Below are positions 24,842 through 34,004 of a DNA stretch of 64,000 bases, one piece after another. The DNA lies in assembly GCA_902826775.1 (NCBI GenBank), contig CADEHE010000012.1, positions 62,001-126,000 of the forward strand, given 5' to 3'. Under the pieces are notes generated by a model. The model did not search any database. It was not told the DNA's origin and saw only the letters and a list, made by a program, of their open reading frames with translations. The first letter of the stretch is position 1. Each line of letters starts with the position of its first letter. The translations under genes and the position numbers were made by a program. This stretch comes from an uncultured Pseudomonadota bacterium. Its GTDB lineage: Bacteria > Pseudomonadota > Gammaproteobacteria > Burkholderiales > JALYOK01.

Positions 24842-26962
24842 ATGACTGCACCTTTGCCTCTAGTTCTCATAGCCGATGACGACGGTGATTCACGCGCGTT
24901 AATCGTTCGAGCATTAAAGGCTGCCGAAGTGAGCGTTGTCGAGGCCGAAGACGGCGATGAGGCTGTGGCCTTGGCGCGCAACGCGCACCCCGATCTAATT
25001 TTGCTTGATATAAACATGCCGCGGCTAAACGGCGTAGCAGCGTGCGTGCAACTGCGCGCTGAGGACGAGTTTCGGGATGTGCCGGTCGTGATGGTGACCA
25101 GCATGGACGATCTGGACACTATCAAGCAAGCCTACGATGCAGGTGCCACCGACTTTATCGTGAAGCCTTTCAATCGCACCGTGCTGGCGCAACGTGTGCG
25201 GCATCTGTTGCGCGCGGCGAAGGCGTTCGAGGCACTGCGCGAGAGCCAGGCCCAGTTGGAGCAAGCGCAGCGGTTGGCGCAATTGGGACATTGGCAGTGG
25301 GAGTTGGGCAGCGATGCGATCGGTTGCTCGGACGAAGCCTATCGTTTGTTCGGCGTTGAACCCGGGTTTGCCTTGAACAGCAAGTTGGTGGAGGCGGCGG
25401 TCCATCGCGACGACCTGTCGCGCTTGAAGGAATCGGTGAGCGCCGCCATCAAGGCCAAGCGACCGTACTTGGTCGAGCATCGCATCGTGCGTCCGGGCGG
25501 ACAGCAGCGCATTATCGAGCATCGCGGCGAGCCCAGCTTCGATGCGCAGGGCCGCGCCGTACGCCTGTTCGGCACCATTCGCGACATCACTGCTCAGAAA
25601 GAAGCCGAGGAGCGTATTCGCTACCTGGCGCATTACGATGCCTTGACCAGTCTGCCCAATCGCGCCATGGTGCGCGAGCGCTTGGCGGCGGCATTGAATA
25701 AAGCGGTGAAGTACGATGTGCTGGTAGCAGTCATGTCGCTCGATCTGGATCGTTTCAAGCGCATCAACGATTCGCTAGGCCACGTAGTCGGCGACGAGTT
25801 GCTCAACGAAGTGGGCCGCCGGCTGCGTGAGACCGTGCGCAGCGAAGGCGACGCGCCTTCGCCGCAACGCGAAGCAGACATAATCGGCAGAGTTGGGGAG
25901 GATGGCTTTGCGCTGGTGCTGCGCACGACGCGCGAGCAGGTGCACGAACTGGCGAAAGTGGCCAATCGCGTGCTCGCCTCGATCCGCCAGCCATTTCGTT
26001 TGGGGGGGCAAGAGGTATTTCCCAGCGCCAGCATCGGTATCGCGGTGTTTCCGTATGACGCCGAAGACGCCGACACGCTGATGAAAAACGCCGACGCGGC
26101 GATGTACCACGTCAAGCAATCTGGGCGCGACGCCTACCAGTTCTACTCGAAGAGCATGAACGCTTCGGCGGTGCAGAAGCTCTCTCTCGAGAGCGAACTC
26201 AAACGTGCGATCGAGCGTCGCGAGCTTACCGTTGCCTACCAGCCGAAGTTGGATCTGCGCTCGGGACGCATCGTCGGCGCCGAAGCGTTAGTGCGCAGCC
26301 CGGCGCGCGAGTTGGCTGCGGTCGGGCCGGCGCAGATCGTGGCGCTGGCAGAAGAGGCTGGCATGATTCATGAACTAGGCGGATTTGTCCTGCGCAGTGC
26401 GTTGACGCAGGCGCGCGCCTGGCAGACACAAGGCTATGCCGTGCCGAAGATGAGCGTCAACCTTTCGCCGTTGCAGTTTCGCAAGAGCGATTTGGTGCGT
26501 ATGGTCAGTTCGACGCTGCAAGACGTTGGACTTAATGCGAGTTGCCTAGAACTCGAAATCACGGAAAGCGCAGTGATGTACAACGAGACCCAGGCGATAG
26601 CCGTGATGAACGCGTTGAGAGCTTTGGGCGTGAGCTTGGCGATCGATGATTTTGGCGTGGGCTACTCTTCGCTAGGTTATCTCGCGCGCTTTCCCATTCA
26701 CTGTCTAAAGATCGATCGCTCGTTCATCCGCGATCTTCCGGATGACCAAGAGCAGGCGATCGTCACGCGCGGTATCATCTCCATGGCGCACGGGCTGGAG
26801 CTCATCACCGTCGCCGAAGGGGTGGACAGCGCCGCGCAGATGGATTTCCTGCGCCATCACGGCTGCGAGCAAGCCCAAGGCTATGCCGTCAGCCCGCCGC
26901 TGCAAGCCGAGGAATTCGCCCAGCAGTTCTTGGGGGCCACAGCGCGCGTAGCCGCGCTATAG
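24842..26962 (+). CDS. Response regulator with PAS, degenerate GGDEF and EAL domains
   Basis: A 706-residue protein. A receiver domain occupies residues 1-125 (ADDDGD at 11-16, phospho-acceptor Asp56 in LLDINMP, Lys in FIVKPF), then a PAS/PAC region (ending TIRDITAQKEAEERIRYLAH), a GGDEF domain and an EAL domain. The GGDEF motif is altered to GEDGF near residues 352-356, so cyclase activity is doubtful. The EAL motif (GAEALVR near 480), DDFGVGYSSL and KIDRSFI are kept, so it is probably a phosphodiesterase. No histidine kinase is adjacent. A 22-bp repeat duplicates its last codons and stop downstream. Confidence 0.92.
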   Translation: MTAPLPLVLIADDDGDSRALIVRALKAAEVSVVEAEDGDEAVALARNAHPDLILLDINMPRLNGVAACVQLRAEDEFRDVPVVMVTSMDDLDTIKQAYDAGATDFIVKPFNRTVLAQRVRHLLRAAKAFEALRESQAQLEQAQRLAQLGHWQWELGSDAIGCSDEAYRLFGVEPGFALNSKLVEAAVHRDDLSRLKESVSAAIKAKRPYLVEHRIVRPGGQQRIIEHRGEPSFDAQGRAVRLFGTIRDITAQKEAEERIRYLAHYDALTSLPNRAMVRERLAAALNKAVKYDVLVAVMSLDLDRFKRINDSLGHVVGDELLNEVGRRLRETVRSEGDAPSPQREADIIGRVGEDGFALVLRTTREQVHELAKVANRVLASIRQPFRLGGQEVFPSASIGIAVFPYDAEDADTLMKNADAAMYHVKQSGRDAYQFYSKSMNASAVQKLSLESELKRAIERRELTVAYQPKLDLRSGRIVGAEALVRSPARELAAVGPAQIVALAEEAGMIHELGGFVLRSALTQARAWQTQGYAVPKMSVNLSPLQFRKSDLVRMVSSTLQDVGLNASCLELEITESAVMYNETQAIAVMNALRALGVSLAIDDFGVGYSSLGYLARFPIHCLKIDRSFIRDLPDDQEQAIVTRGIISMAHGLELITVAEGVDSAAQMDFLRHHGCEQAQGYAVSPPLQAEEFAQQFLGATARVAAL

Positions 26963-26990
26963 CCTTTCGCGCGCGTAGCCGCGCTATAGC
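26942..26990. repeat. Short tandem duplication of a gene end
   Basis: The 22-bp GCGCGCGTAGCCGCGCTATAGC string covering the last codons and stop at 26942-26963 is repeated exactly at 26969-26990, a 27-bp period. It leaves an extra copy of the gene tail outside the coding region. Confidence 0.9.
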
Positions 26991-27059
26991 GGATCTACGC
27001 GCAGCCGCTTTGTTCTTCGAACATGCGTGACCGCACACAAACGCGCGCCCGCGCGCACC

Positions 27060-28421
27060 TCAACGCGCGCGCAGATGCCAGGCCTTGGGCCGGCAGAAAG
27101 TGCGTATTCCTTCCATGCCCAGGGTTAAACCGACGCCGGAATGGCTCACCCCTGACCACGGCAGGCGGGGGCTGACCCGGTCGCAGCAATTCCAGTAGAC
27201 CGAGCCGGTGCGCATTTGCTGCAGAATCGCCTGCGCGCGATCTTGGTTGCTGGAGTAGACGCCAGCCGTCAACCCATACTCGGTGTCGTTCATGAGCGCG
27301 ACGGCTTCCTCATCGTGACTGACTTTTTGAATGCCGATGATGGGGCCGAAGCTTTCTTCACGCATCAACTCCATGGCGTGCGTGACTTCCGTAAACACAG
27401 TGGGTGCGAAGTAGTTGCCGGCACCAGGCAAGCGCTCGCCGCCGCAGCGCAGTGTCGCGCCTTTAGCTTTGGCGTCGGCAACTTGGTGGTCCAAGATGTC
27501 TAACTGCTGACGGCGCGTCAGCGGGCCGATGTAGGTTTCCTCGTCGGTGGGAACGCCGATCTTGAAGGCGTGGACTTCGGCCAGAAATGCGTCGACGAAC
27601 TTGTTGTAGATCCGCTTGTGCACGTAAATGCGTTCCACCGAGCAGCAGCTTTGGCCCGTGTTGTAGAACGCGCCGTCCGCCAAGCTTGTCGCGGCGTGGG
27701 AGATCTCCACGTCGTCGCATATGTAGCTCGGGTCTTTTCCGCCTAGTTCCAGTTGTAGCTTCAGCATGCGTCCTGCGGTGGCCTCTGCGATGCGCTTGCC
27801 GGTGCGATACGAGCCGGTGAAGAACACGCCGTCGACCGGCTGCTTGACCACTTCGCCGCCGACCGCGCCGCACACGACCTGAAATACCTCGCTCGGAACG
27901 CCCGCTAGGTGAAGCATGGCGCCGATTGCCATCCCGGTTAAGGTGGCGTACTCAGAAGGTTTATACAGCACACTGTTCCCTGTCAACAGAGCAGGCAGGA
28001 AGACATTACCGCCGACATAGTATGGGTAGTTCCACGCCGAGATGTTGGCAATGACGCCTAAAGGTTCGTGCGAAATCCACTCGTGCGTATCCCCGCTCGT
28101 AGTAATCGCCTCCGCTTTGGTGGCGCGCTCAACGTTCTCGCAAAAGAAGTCGATGCGCCCGAACAAGCCGCTTAGCTCGTTACGCGATTGTTTGATCGGC
28201 TTGCCAACCTCCGCCGTCAGAGTCTGTGCCAACTGCTCCAGGCGATCCGCGGTCAAGGCTCGAAAGCGTTGAATGCAGTCGATGCGCTTCTTGGCCGGCA
28301 TGGCCGCCCAATCGCGCTGCGCCGCTCGCGCCTGTTGGTACCTGTCGGCGATCGCTTCTGCAGAGTCCTGCGCGATCTCTTTGATTACCGCCCCGGTTGC
28401 CGGGTTGGACACTCGAAGCAT
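27060..28421 (-). CDS. NAD(P)-dependent aldehyde dehydrogenase
   Basis: A 453-residue aldehyde dehydrogenase with SAWNYP, FTGS (nucleotide region), LELGGKD (general-base Glu near 227) and the catalytic Cys near 257 in NTGQSCCSVERI. Length matches the short succinate-semialdehyde/ALDH class. It lies in a region with an Fe-alcohol dehydrogenase, a glutamine-synthetase-like ligase and an ethanolamine-type permease, so its likely substrate is the aldehyde produced from a gamma-glutamyl amino-alcohol. A plus-strand methyltransferase gene splits it from the rest of the set. Substrate assignment is inference. Confidence 0.9.
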   Translation of the reverse strand: MLRVSNPATGAVIKEIAQDSAEAIADRYQQARAAQRDWAAMPAKKRIDCIQRFRALTADRLEQLAQTLTAEVGKPIKQSRNELSGLFGRIDFFCENVERATKAEAITTSGDTHEWISHEPLGVIANISAWNYPYYVGGNVFLPALLTGNSVLYKPSEYATLTGMAIGAMLHLAGVPSEVFQVVCGAVGGEVVKQPVDGVFFTGSYRTGKRIAEATAGRMLKLQLELGGKDPSYICDDVEISHAATSLADGAFYNTGQSCCSVERIYVHKRIYNKFVDAFLAEVHAFKIGVPTDEETYIGPLTRRQQLDILDHQVADAKAKGATLRCGGERLPGAGNYFAPTVFTEVTHAMELMREESFGPIIGIQKVSHDEEAVALMNDTEYGLTAGVYSSNQDRAQAILQQMRTGSVYWNCCDRVSPRLPWSGVSHSGVGLTLGMEGIRTFCRPKAWHLRAR

Positions 28422-28817
28422 GAGGGCATCCTTAGACTAACGAGAAAAGGGCGCCGGCTTTGGGTCTCGCCTACTCAAGCGGCGCACCGGTGCCAGTAGC
28501 TCATTCTACGATCGTTGCCCCATTTGTCCGCACCGGCGGTGGCACTAAGAACGGGAGGGTGATGCACTTAGGTTGCGCAATCAGGTGTCAAATGGGGGGT
28601 GTCCCCAATAATTCCTGTCGGCACGATGGACACTAGCCAACTAAATTACAAACATATGACATGTTGCCAATGCGCCAAGTCCCTTGTTGAGTAAGCAATG
28701 CAAGTTCGGTGCATTGGATGCCCGCAAAGAAATATCACCTGATCAGGTATGGAAAACACTGGACAATACGAATAGCATGTCCCCGAATAGCAAAACCAGA
28801 ACAATCTCGGAGGCGCA
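28422..28817. other. 396-bp gap upstream of the methyltransferase gene
   Basis: This divergent intergenic region is visibly AT-richer than its neighbours and has no credible gene. It should contain the promoters of the aldehyde dehydrogenase (leftward) and the methyltransferase (rightward). A perfect 12-bp palindrome, ACCTGATCAGGT at 28737-28748, sits 70 bp before the methyltransferase start and could be an operator. A TCGGAGG ribosome site precedes 28818. Confidence 0.5.
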
Positions 28818-29594
28818 ATGGGTACTAGAGACCATCACCAATTCGTTGACTACTACGCGGTGGAAAGTCTTTCCCCGCAGACGCTCACTCGCTATCGATC
28901 GATTCAGAACGTCATCTTGTCGCACATCGATCCGGTGCGCGCCGCCCGTGGTCTTGACGTGGCTGACGTCGGATGCGGCGCGGGCACGCAGTGTTTGTTG
29001 TGGGCCGAGCTTGGGCACCGGGCACATGGACTCGATATCAACACGGGGCTGATCGAACTGGGGAAACAACGCGCCGCGCAGCGGGGACTAAATGTCTCGT
29101 TCTATCTCGGCACGGCCACGCAAATGCCGTGGGCCGACGCGTCGATGGATGCCTGCATCATGCCGGAGTTGATTGAGCATGTCGCCGACTGGCAGCAATG
29201 CTTGAACGAGGCGTCGCGCGTGTTGCGGCATGGAGGTGTGCTGTACCTGTCCACGCCCAACAAGCTCAGCCCTCGGCAAGATGAATTCAACTTGCCCCTG
29301 TATTCTTGGTATCCGGCATTCGTCAAGCGCTGGTGCGTGAAGAAGGCGCTGTCCTCGCATCCGCAGCTCGCCAACTACGCTACCTATCCGGCGGTGAACT
29401 GGTTCACTTACTATGGTCTGCGCTCGGCTTTGAAGGAACGCGGGTTCGATTGCTTCGATCGGTTTGACACCGTCAATACCTATGGGAACAAAGCGAAAGC
29501 GGCGGTCGTCAGTTTTATCCGCGCGGTGCCGCCCGTGCGCCTCGGTGCGCATGCCTTGAGCAAGAGCTGTCAAGTTCTCGCAGTGCGCCGCTGA
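28818..29594 (+). CDS. Class I SAM-dependent methyltransferase
   Basis: A 258-residue methyltransferase of the UbiE/COQ5-like type. The SAM-binding motif is VADVGCGAGTQCLLWAELG, with GLDIN as the acidic motif II and a later YLSTPNKLSPRQDEF segment, which recalls methyltransferases acting on lipids or polysaccharide-linked substrates. Start ATG 28818 follows GGAGG. It is on the plus strand between two minus-strand genes of the ethanolamine-type module, and its upstream gap is AT-rich, so it may be an insertion. The substrate is unknown. Confidence 0.82.
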   Translation: MGTRDHHQFVDYYAVESLSPQTLTRYRSIQNVILSHIDPVRAARGLDVADVGCGAGTQCLLWAELGHRAHGLDINTGLIELGKQRAAQRGLNVSFYLGTATQMPWADASMDACIMPELIEHVADWQQCLNEASRVLRHGGVLYLSTPNKLSPRQDEFNLPLYSWYPAFVKRWCVKKALSSHPQLANYATYPAVNWFTYYGLRSALKERGFDCFDRFDTVNTYGNKAKAAVVSFIRAVPPVRLGAHALSKSCQVLAVRR

Positions 29595-29607
29595 GCGCGG
29601 CTTATTT

Positions 29608-30756
29608 CTAGAGCGCGGCGCGAAAAATCGCTTCGAAATCGGCGCGCGTGCATGGGCGCGGGTTGGTTTGGTGGCAGATGTCTTTCTCCGCGATGTCCAG
29701 CAAGCGGGGGAGCTGCGCAAGATCGGCGCCTGCGACGCTCAAGCGCGCGGGAATCGCGATCTCGCGTTTCAGTTGTGACAACCAGGCGATAAACGCATCG
29801 GCGCTGCTTGCGTCGTCAGCCGTTTCGACGCCGGCGCATTGCGCCAGCACGCGAAACTTGTTCATTGCAGCGGGACAGTTGAACCGCATGACATGGTCGA
29901 TCATGATGCCGTTGGCCAAACCGTGATGCATATCTAGGACGGTGCCCAGCGCATGCGCGCAGGAATGCGTGGCGCCGAGATCTTTTTGAAACGCCACTGC
30001 GCCCATCATCGAAGCCATCATCATGTCCGCGCGTGCTTGGATGTTCTTCGGTTCGCGCACCGCGATCGGTAGCGCGCGCGCCGCGATGCGCACGCCTTCC
30101 AGAGCGATGCCGTCGCACATGGGGTGATAGGCCGGCGACAAATACGATTCAATGTTGTGCGTGAGCGCATCCATGCCCGTGGCGGCAGTTATGGCGGCAG
30201 GCAAGTCCAGCGTGAGTTCGGGATCGGCGAACACCGCTTTGGCCAAAATCTTGGGCGAAAAGATAATGCGCTTGATGTGGCTCGCGTCCTCAGAGACGAC
30301 GCTGGAGCGGCCCACTTCGCTTCCGGTGCCCGAAGTGGTGGGCAATGCGATGAAGTAGGGCAGCTCCTTTGTGATCGCGCGCACTTGCGGATGATCCCAC
30401 GCGTATTCGAGCACATCGCCGGAGTGCGTGGCCATGAGGCCGACGACCTTGGCGACGTCGAGCGCAGCACCGCCGCCCAAGCCAATTACCGCATCCGCGC
30501 CATGGGCTTGGTACGCTGCGGCGCCGGCCATGACTTGGCTGGCGCTTGGGTTGCCGTACACGCCGGCAAACGTCGCGGCGTTTAGGCCAGTTAGCGAGGA
30601 CTTGAATTCATCGAGCAGGGGCAGCGCGGCGATGCCTTTGTCGGTGACGATCAGCGGACGCTTGATGCCCTGCGCTTTGAGATGCTCGGCGACTAGTTTG
30701 CGCGCGCCGGGGCCGAAGTGGATGGTGGTGGGGAAGCTGAATTTTTCGATGCTCAT
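29608..30756 (-). CDS. Iron-containing alcohol dehydrogenase
   Basis: A 382-residue group III alcohol dehydrogenase. The NAD-binding region has GLGGGAALDVAKVVGLMAT and PTTSGTGSEV; metal ligands should lie in MDALTHNIESYLSP, THSCAHALG (His) and MHHGLANGIMIDHVM. These enzymes oxidise primary alcohols with Fe(II). Next to a glutamine-synthetase-like gene, the plausible substrate is gamma-glutamylethanolamide, giving the aldehyde for the nearby aldehyde dehydrogenase. A REP-like hairpin separates it from that ligase gene, which is upstream on the same strand. Confidence 0.92.
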   Translation of the reverse strand: MSIEKFSFPTTIHFGPGARKLVAEHLKAQGIKRPLIVTDKGIAALPLLDEFKSSLTGLNAATFAGVYGNPSASQVMAGAAAYQAHGADAVIGLGGGAALDVAKVVGLMATHSGDVLEYAWDHPQVRAITKELPYFIALPTTSGTGSEVGRSSVVSEDASHIKRIIFSPKILAKAVFADPELTLDLPAAITAATGMDALTHNIESYLSPAYHPMCDGIALEGVRIAARALPIAVREPKNIQARADMMMASMMGAVAFQKDLGATHSCAHALGTVLDMHHGLANGIMIDHVMRFNCPAAMNKFRVLAQCAGVETADDASSADAFIAWLSQLKREIAIPARLSVAGADLAQLPRLLDIAEKDICHQTNPRPCTRADFEAIFRAAL

Positions 30757-30778
30757 GCTGATTCATGTCTAAGGTTTC

Positions 30779-30834
30779 GTAGGAGCGAGCTTGCTCGCGA
30801 TCGAGCGGCAGATCGCGAGCAAGCTCGCTCCTAC
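30779..30834. repeat. REP-like inverted pair (BIME-type)
   Basis: The 24-nt arm beginning GTAGGAGCGAGC at 30779-30802 pairs perfectly with 30811-30834 across an 8-nt loop. Each arm contains GGAGCGAGCTTGCTCGCGA, the core of REP elements well known from Pseudomonas. It overlaps the stop codon of the glutamine-synthetase-like gene and could stabilise or end its message before the dehydrogenase gene. No other copy was seen in the window. Confidence 0.85.
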
Positions 30835-32195
30835 ACAATTTCGAAGTAGCGCCTGAATTCCCAGTCGGTCACCGCGTCCTGAAACTGCCGCCACTCCCAT
30901 TCGCGCGTGGCGGTGAAATGATCGACGAATGTGTCGCCGAAAAACTCGCGCGCCAATCTTGATTGTTTGAACTTCTCCGTCGCGCGCTCCAAGGTGCGCG
31001 GCAGCCGCGGCGTCTTTGAATCTTTCGCTTCGCCGACTTGCGGTGCGGCGGTCAGCTTTAAGCCCTTCTCGACACCGTGCAAACCCGCCGCGAGCAGCGC
31101 GGCTAGCGCCAGATAGGGGTTGATGTCCGAACCGGGGCAGCGCGTTTCCAGCCGCGTGGATTTCGCCGAGCCCGGGATAACACGAAACGACGCGGTGCGA
31201 TTGTCCACGCCCCAGCTCGCGCGCACCGGCGCCCACATACCGTCGACCAAGCGCTTATAGCTGTTGATGGTCGGCGCGTACATCGGCATCAGTTCCGGCA
31301 GCACTGCGAGCTGGCCGGCGAGGTAGCTGTTGAAGAGCGCGCTCATCTTGTGCGGATCCTTGGCGTCGAAGAATAAGTTCTTTTTGCCGTCCGACAAGCT
31401 CTGATGCACATGCCCGCTGCAACCGGGATATTGCTGCGACCACTTCGCCATGAAGCTCGGCATGATGCCGAAGCGCGCGCCGATTTCCTTCGCGCTCTGC
31501 TTGAACAAAATCGCACGATCTGCCGATTCCAATGCATCTCCATATAGTATGGCGGCTTCAAACACGCCAGGACCGGTTTCCGTATGTATACCCTCGATAG
31601 GTATGCGAAACTGCGCGAGTTCTTCCATTAACGCCTTAAAGAATGGTTGGCTCTGCGCCATGCGGATCATGGAGTAGCCGAACATCCCGGGAGAGATCGG
31701 CTGCGGGTTGGTGTAGCGCTTTTCGGCGAAGCTTTGCGGCGTCTCGCGGAAGTTGAACCACTCAAACTCGACCCCGCACATGGGAATCAAACCAATTTTC
31801 TCCGCTTTGCGCAGCACGCGCTTTAGCACTTGGCGCGGGCAGACTTCTAGCGGCGCGCCTTTGGCGTCGACGAAGTTGCCGAGAAAGAACGGCACGTTGT
31901 CGTCCCACGGAATGTTGCGCGCGGTGGCGAGATCGAGTTCCACCATCGCGTCCGGGTAGCCGGTGTGCCAGCCGGTCCAACTTGTGTTGTCGTAGGTGAG
32001 ATCGTTGATGTCCCAGCCGAACACCACGTTGCAGAAGCCGAAGCCACCGTCGACGGCGGAAAAAAACTTGTCTTTGTGGATGTACTTGCCACGCAGCACG
32101 CCGTCGATATCCGACACCGCGACCTTTACGCGCGTGGCGGGATGTTGGCGTACCGAGTCGAGCACCGCGCTGCGCGAGTCTGAAGCCTTTTTCAT
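30831..32195 (-). CDS. Glutamine synthetase-like gamma-glutamyl ligase
   Basis: A 454-residue GlnA-superfamily protein with EFEWFNFRET, HTETGPGVFEAA, MAKWSQQYPGCSGHVHQSL (metal and ATP binding), NSYKRLV and SWGVDNRTASFRV. It is close to the PuuA/GlnA3/GlnA4-type ligases that glutamylate amines rather than to the biosynthetic GS: there is no adenylylation-tyrosine motif near the C-terminus, which ends FEIV. It faces an ethanolamine-permease-like gene across a 197-bp divergent promoter region and precedes the alcohol and aldehyde dehydrogenase genes. The best guess is gamma-glutamylethanolamide synthetase, as in Streptomyces GlnA4; putrescine is the alternative. Confidence 0.85.
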   Translation of the reverse strand: MKKASDSRSAVLDSVRQHPATRVKVAVSDIDGVLRGKYIHKDKFFSAVDGGFGFCNVVFGWDINDLTYDNTSWTGWHTGYPDAMVELDLATARNIPWDDNVPFFLGNFVDAKGAPLEVCPRQVLKRVLRKAEKIGLIPMCGVEFEWFNFRETPQSFAEKRYTNPQPISPGMFGYSMIRMAQSQPFFKALMEELAQFRIPIEGIHTETGPGVFEAAILYGDALESADRAILFKQSAKEIGARFGIMPSFMAKWSQQYPGCSGHVHQSLSDGKKNLFFDAKDPHKMSALFNSYLAGQLAVLPELMPMYAPTINSYKRLVDGMWAPVRASWGVDNRTASFRVIPGSAKSTRLETRCPGSDINPYLALAALLAAGLHGVEKGLKLTAAPQVGEAKDSKTPRLPRTLERATEKFKQSRLAREFFGDTFVDHFTATREWEWRQFQDAVTDWEFRRYFEIV

Positions 32196-32392
32196 CTGAC
32201 TGTGCTCCGGCTATGAGGGATGGGAAAACCGCCGCCGTGGCACAGTATAACGGCTCATCGCGGCAGACATGACATGAGGCAGCCATGGTTACGGCCGCCG
32301 GTGTCTGTGCCATACTCGCCAAGCCAAAATAATCACAATGAGGCTAATCAGCAGCTCGTCAGTATCCAGCACTCAACTTTGGAGGGCACGGC

Positions 32393-33943
32393 ATGAGCGA
32401 TAAGAAGCAGGTTGGCAGCGTCACCTATACCCGCACCGACAGCAGTTACTTCGCGCAGCGAGGCCTTAAGCGCTATGCGCGCGTGTGGTCGCTATGGGCG
32501 CTGGGCGTCGGCGCGGTGATCTCAGGGCATTTCTCCGGTTGGAACTTTGGCATCGGCGTCGGCGGATTCGGCGGCATGTTCCTGGCGGCCATCATCATCA
32601 TGATCATGTATTGGGGGCTGATATTTTCGCTCGCCGAAATGTCGCCGGCGATGCCGCACACGGGCGGCGCCTATTCCTTCGCGCGCAGCGCCATGGGACC
32701 GTGGGGCGGCTTCATCACTGGGCTCGCGGAAAACATCGAGTACGTGCTGACCCCGGCCGTCATCGTGTTCTTCATCGGCTCTTATCTGACGGCAATTTTC
32801 GGCACGCCGCCGGCGTTTCAGCCGGTGTGGTGGATCGTTGCCTACGCTATTTTTTTCGCGCTGAATTTCGTCGGAGTGGAACTCTCGTTTCGCGTCTCGG
32901 TTATCGTGACCTTGCTGGCGCTGGCGGTGCTGATCATTTATTGGGTTAGCGCAGCGCCGCAGTTTGATTACAGCCGCTGGGCGCTCAACATCGGTGTCGG
33001 CGCGGACGGCAAGGCCGTCGAGTTGGCGGAAGGCAAAGGCCAGTTCTTGCCCTACGGTTGGTATGGCGTGCTGGCGGCGATGCCCTTCGCCGTATGGCTG
33101 TTCCTGGCGATCGAGCAACTGCCGCTCGCGGCGGAGGAATCGCACGATCCGAAGCGCGACATGCCAAAGGGTTTGATCTTCGGCATGGCCACGCTCGTAT
33201 TCTCCGCGTTCATGACCATGTTTCTAAATAGCGGCGTGGGCAAGAACGAAGAGGGATTGATGCACGGCGCATTTAGCCTCGGCAGCTCGGCCGAACCGCT
33301 GCTGGATGGCTTTCGCGTGGTCTTCGGCACGGGCATCGCAAAAACGCTGGCGTTGTTGGCTGTCATCGGGCTGATCGCGAGCTTTCACACCATCATTTTT
33401 GCCTACGGCCGGCAAATTTATTCACTTTCACGCGCCGGCTATTTCCCGCGTGGCTTGTCAGTAACGCATGGGGCGCGCAAGACGCCCCACGTCGCGCTGA
33501 TTACCGGCACCCTGATGGGATTTGCCGTGCTGATCATCGTCTGGTTTGTCGCCGGCGCGGAAAAGGGCGGCGCATTTATCGGCGGCACGCTGCTCAACAT
33601 GGCGGTGTTCGGTGCGATGATCTCTTATGCAATGCAGGGTGTGTCTTTCATCCTGCTGCGCACCAAGATGCCGGATATCGCGCGGCCGTATCGCAGCCCG
33701 TTAGGCACATTCGGCGCTGGCGTGACCATCGTCATCGCGCTGGTGACCTTGTACTTCCAACTGCAAGATCCGGTCTATCGCAACGGTGTGATCGGCGCGG
33801 CGATCTGGTACGTGGTCGGCATCATCTACTTTGCCGTCGCCGGCCGGCACAAGTTGGTCCTCTCGCCCGAGGAGGAGTTTGCGTTGACGCAGGGCCAACA
33901 CGGCAATCCCGAAGTTGAAGGTTACGGCAAGAGCAATATTTAA
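32393..33943 (+). CDS. Ethanolamine permease-family APC transporter
   Basis: A 516-residue amino acid/polyamine/organocation transporter with about 12 hydrophobic segments. SLWALGVGAVISGHFSGWN near the N-terminus and PHTGGAYSFARSAMGPWGG are typical of the ethanolamine permease group (Eat). GGAGG lies before the start. It is divergent from the glutamine-synthetase-like gene, so uptake and first enzyme are probably co-regulated from the 197-bp gap. The transported amine should be ethanolamine or a close analogue; other APC substrates cannot be excluded. Confidence 0.88.
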   Translation: MSDKKQVGSVTYTRTDSSYFAQRGLKRYARVWSLWALGVGAVISGHFSGWNFGIGVGGFGGMFLAAIIIMIMYWGLIFSLAEMSPAMPHTGGAYSFARSAMGPWGGFITGLAENIEYVLTPAVIVFFIGSYLTAIFGTPPAFQPVWWIVAYAIFFALNFVGVELSFRVSVIVTLLALAVLIIYWVSAAPQFDYSRWALNIGVGADGKAVELAEGKGQFLPYGWYGVLAAMPFAVWLFLAIEQLPLAAEESHDPKRDMPKGLIFGMATLVFSAFMTMFLNSGVGKNEEGLMHGAFSLGSSAEPLLDGFRVVFGTGIAKTLALLAVIGLIASFHTIIFAYGRQIYSLSRAGYFPRGLSVTHGARKTPHVALITGTLMGFAVLIIVWFVAGAEKGGAFIGGTLLNMAVFGAMISYAMQGVSFILLRTKMPDIARPYRSPLGTFGAGVTIVIALVTLYFQLQDPVYRNGVIGAAIWYVVGIIYFAVAGRHKLVLSPEEEFALTQGQHGNPEVEGYGKSNI

Positions 33944-33977
33944 ACGAAGACGGTTGTAGCGATCGCGAGATGTGCGC

Positions 33978-34000
33978 CAGGCGAGCTCAAGGCTCGCCTG
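33978..34000. terminator. Hairpin between convergent permease and RidA genes
   Basis: CAGGCGAGC at 33978-33986 pairs with GCTCGCCTG at 33992-34000 across a 5-nt loop. It lies between converging genes and may act on both strands. There is no U-run. Confidence 0.45.
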
Positions 34001-34004
34001 AGCG

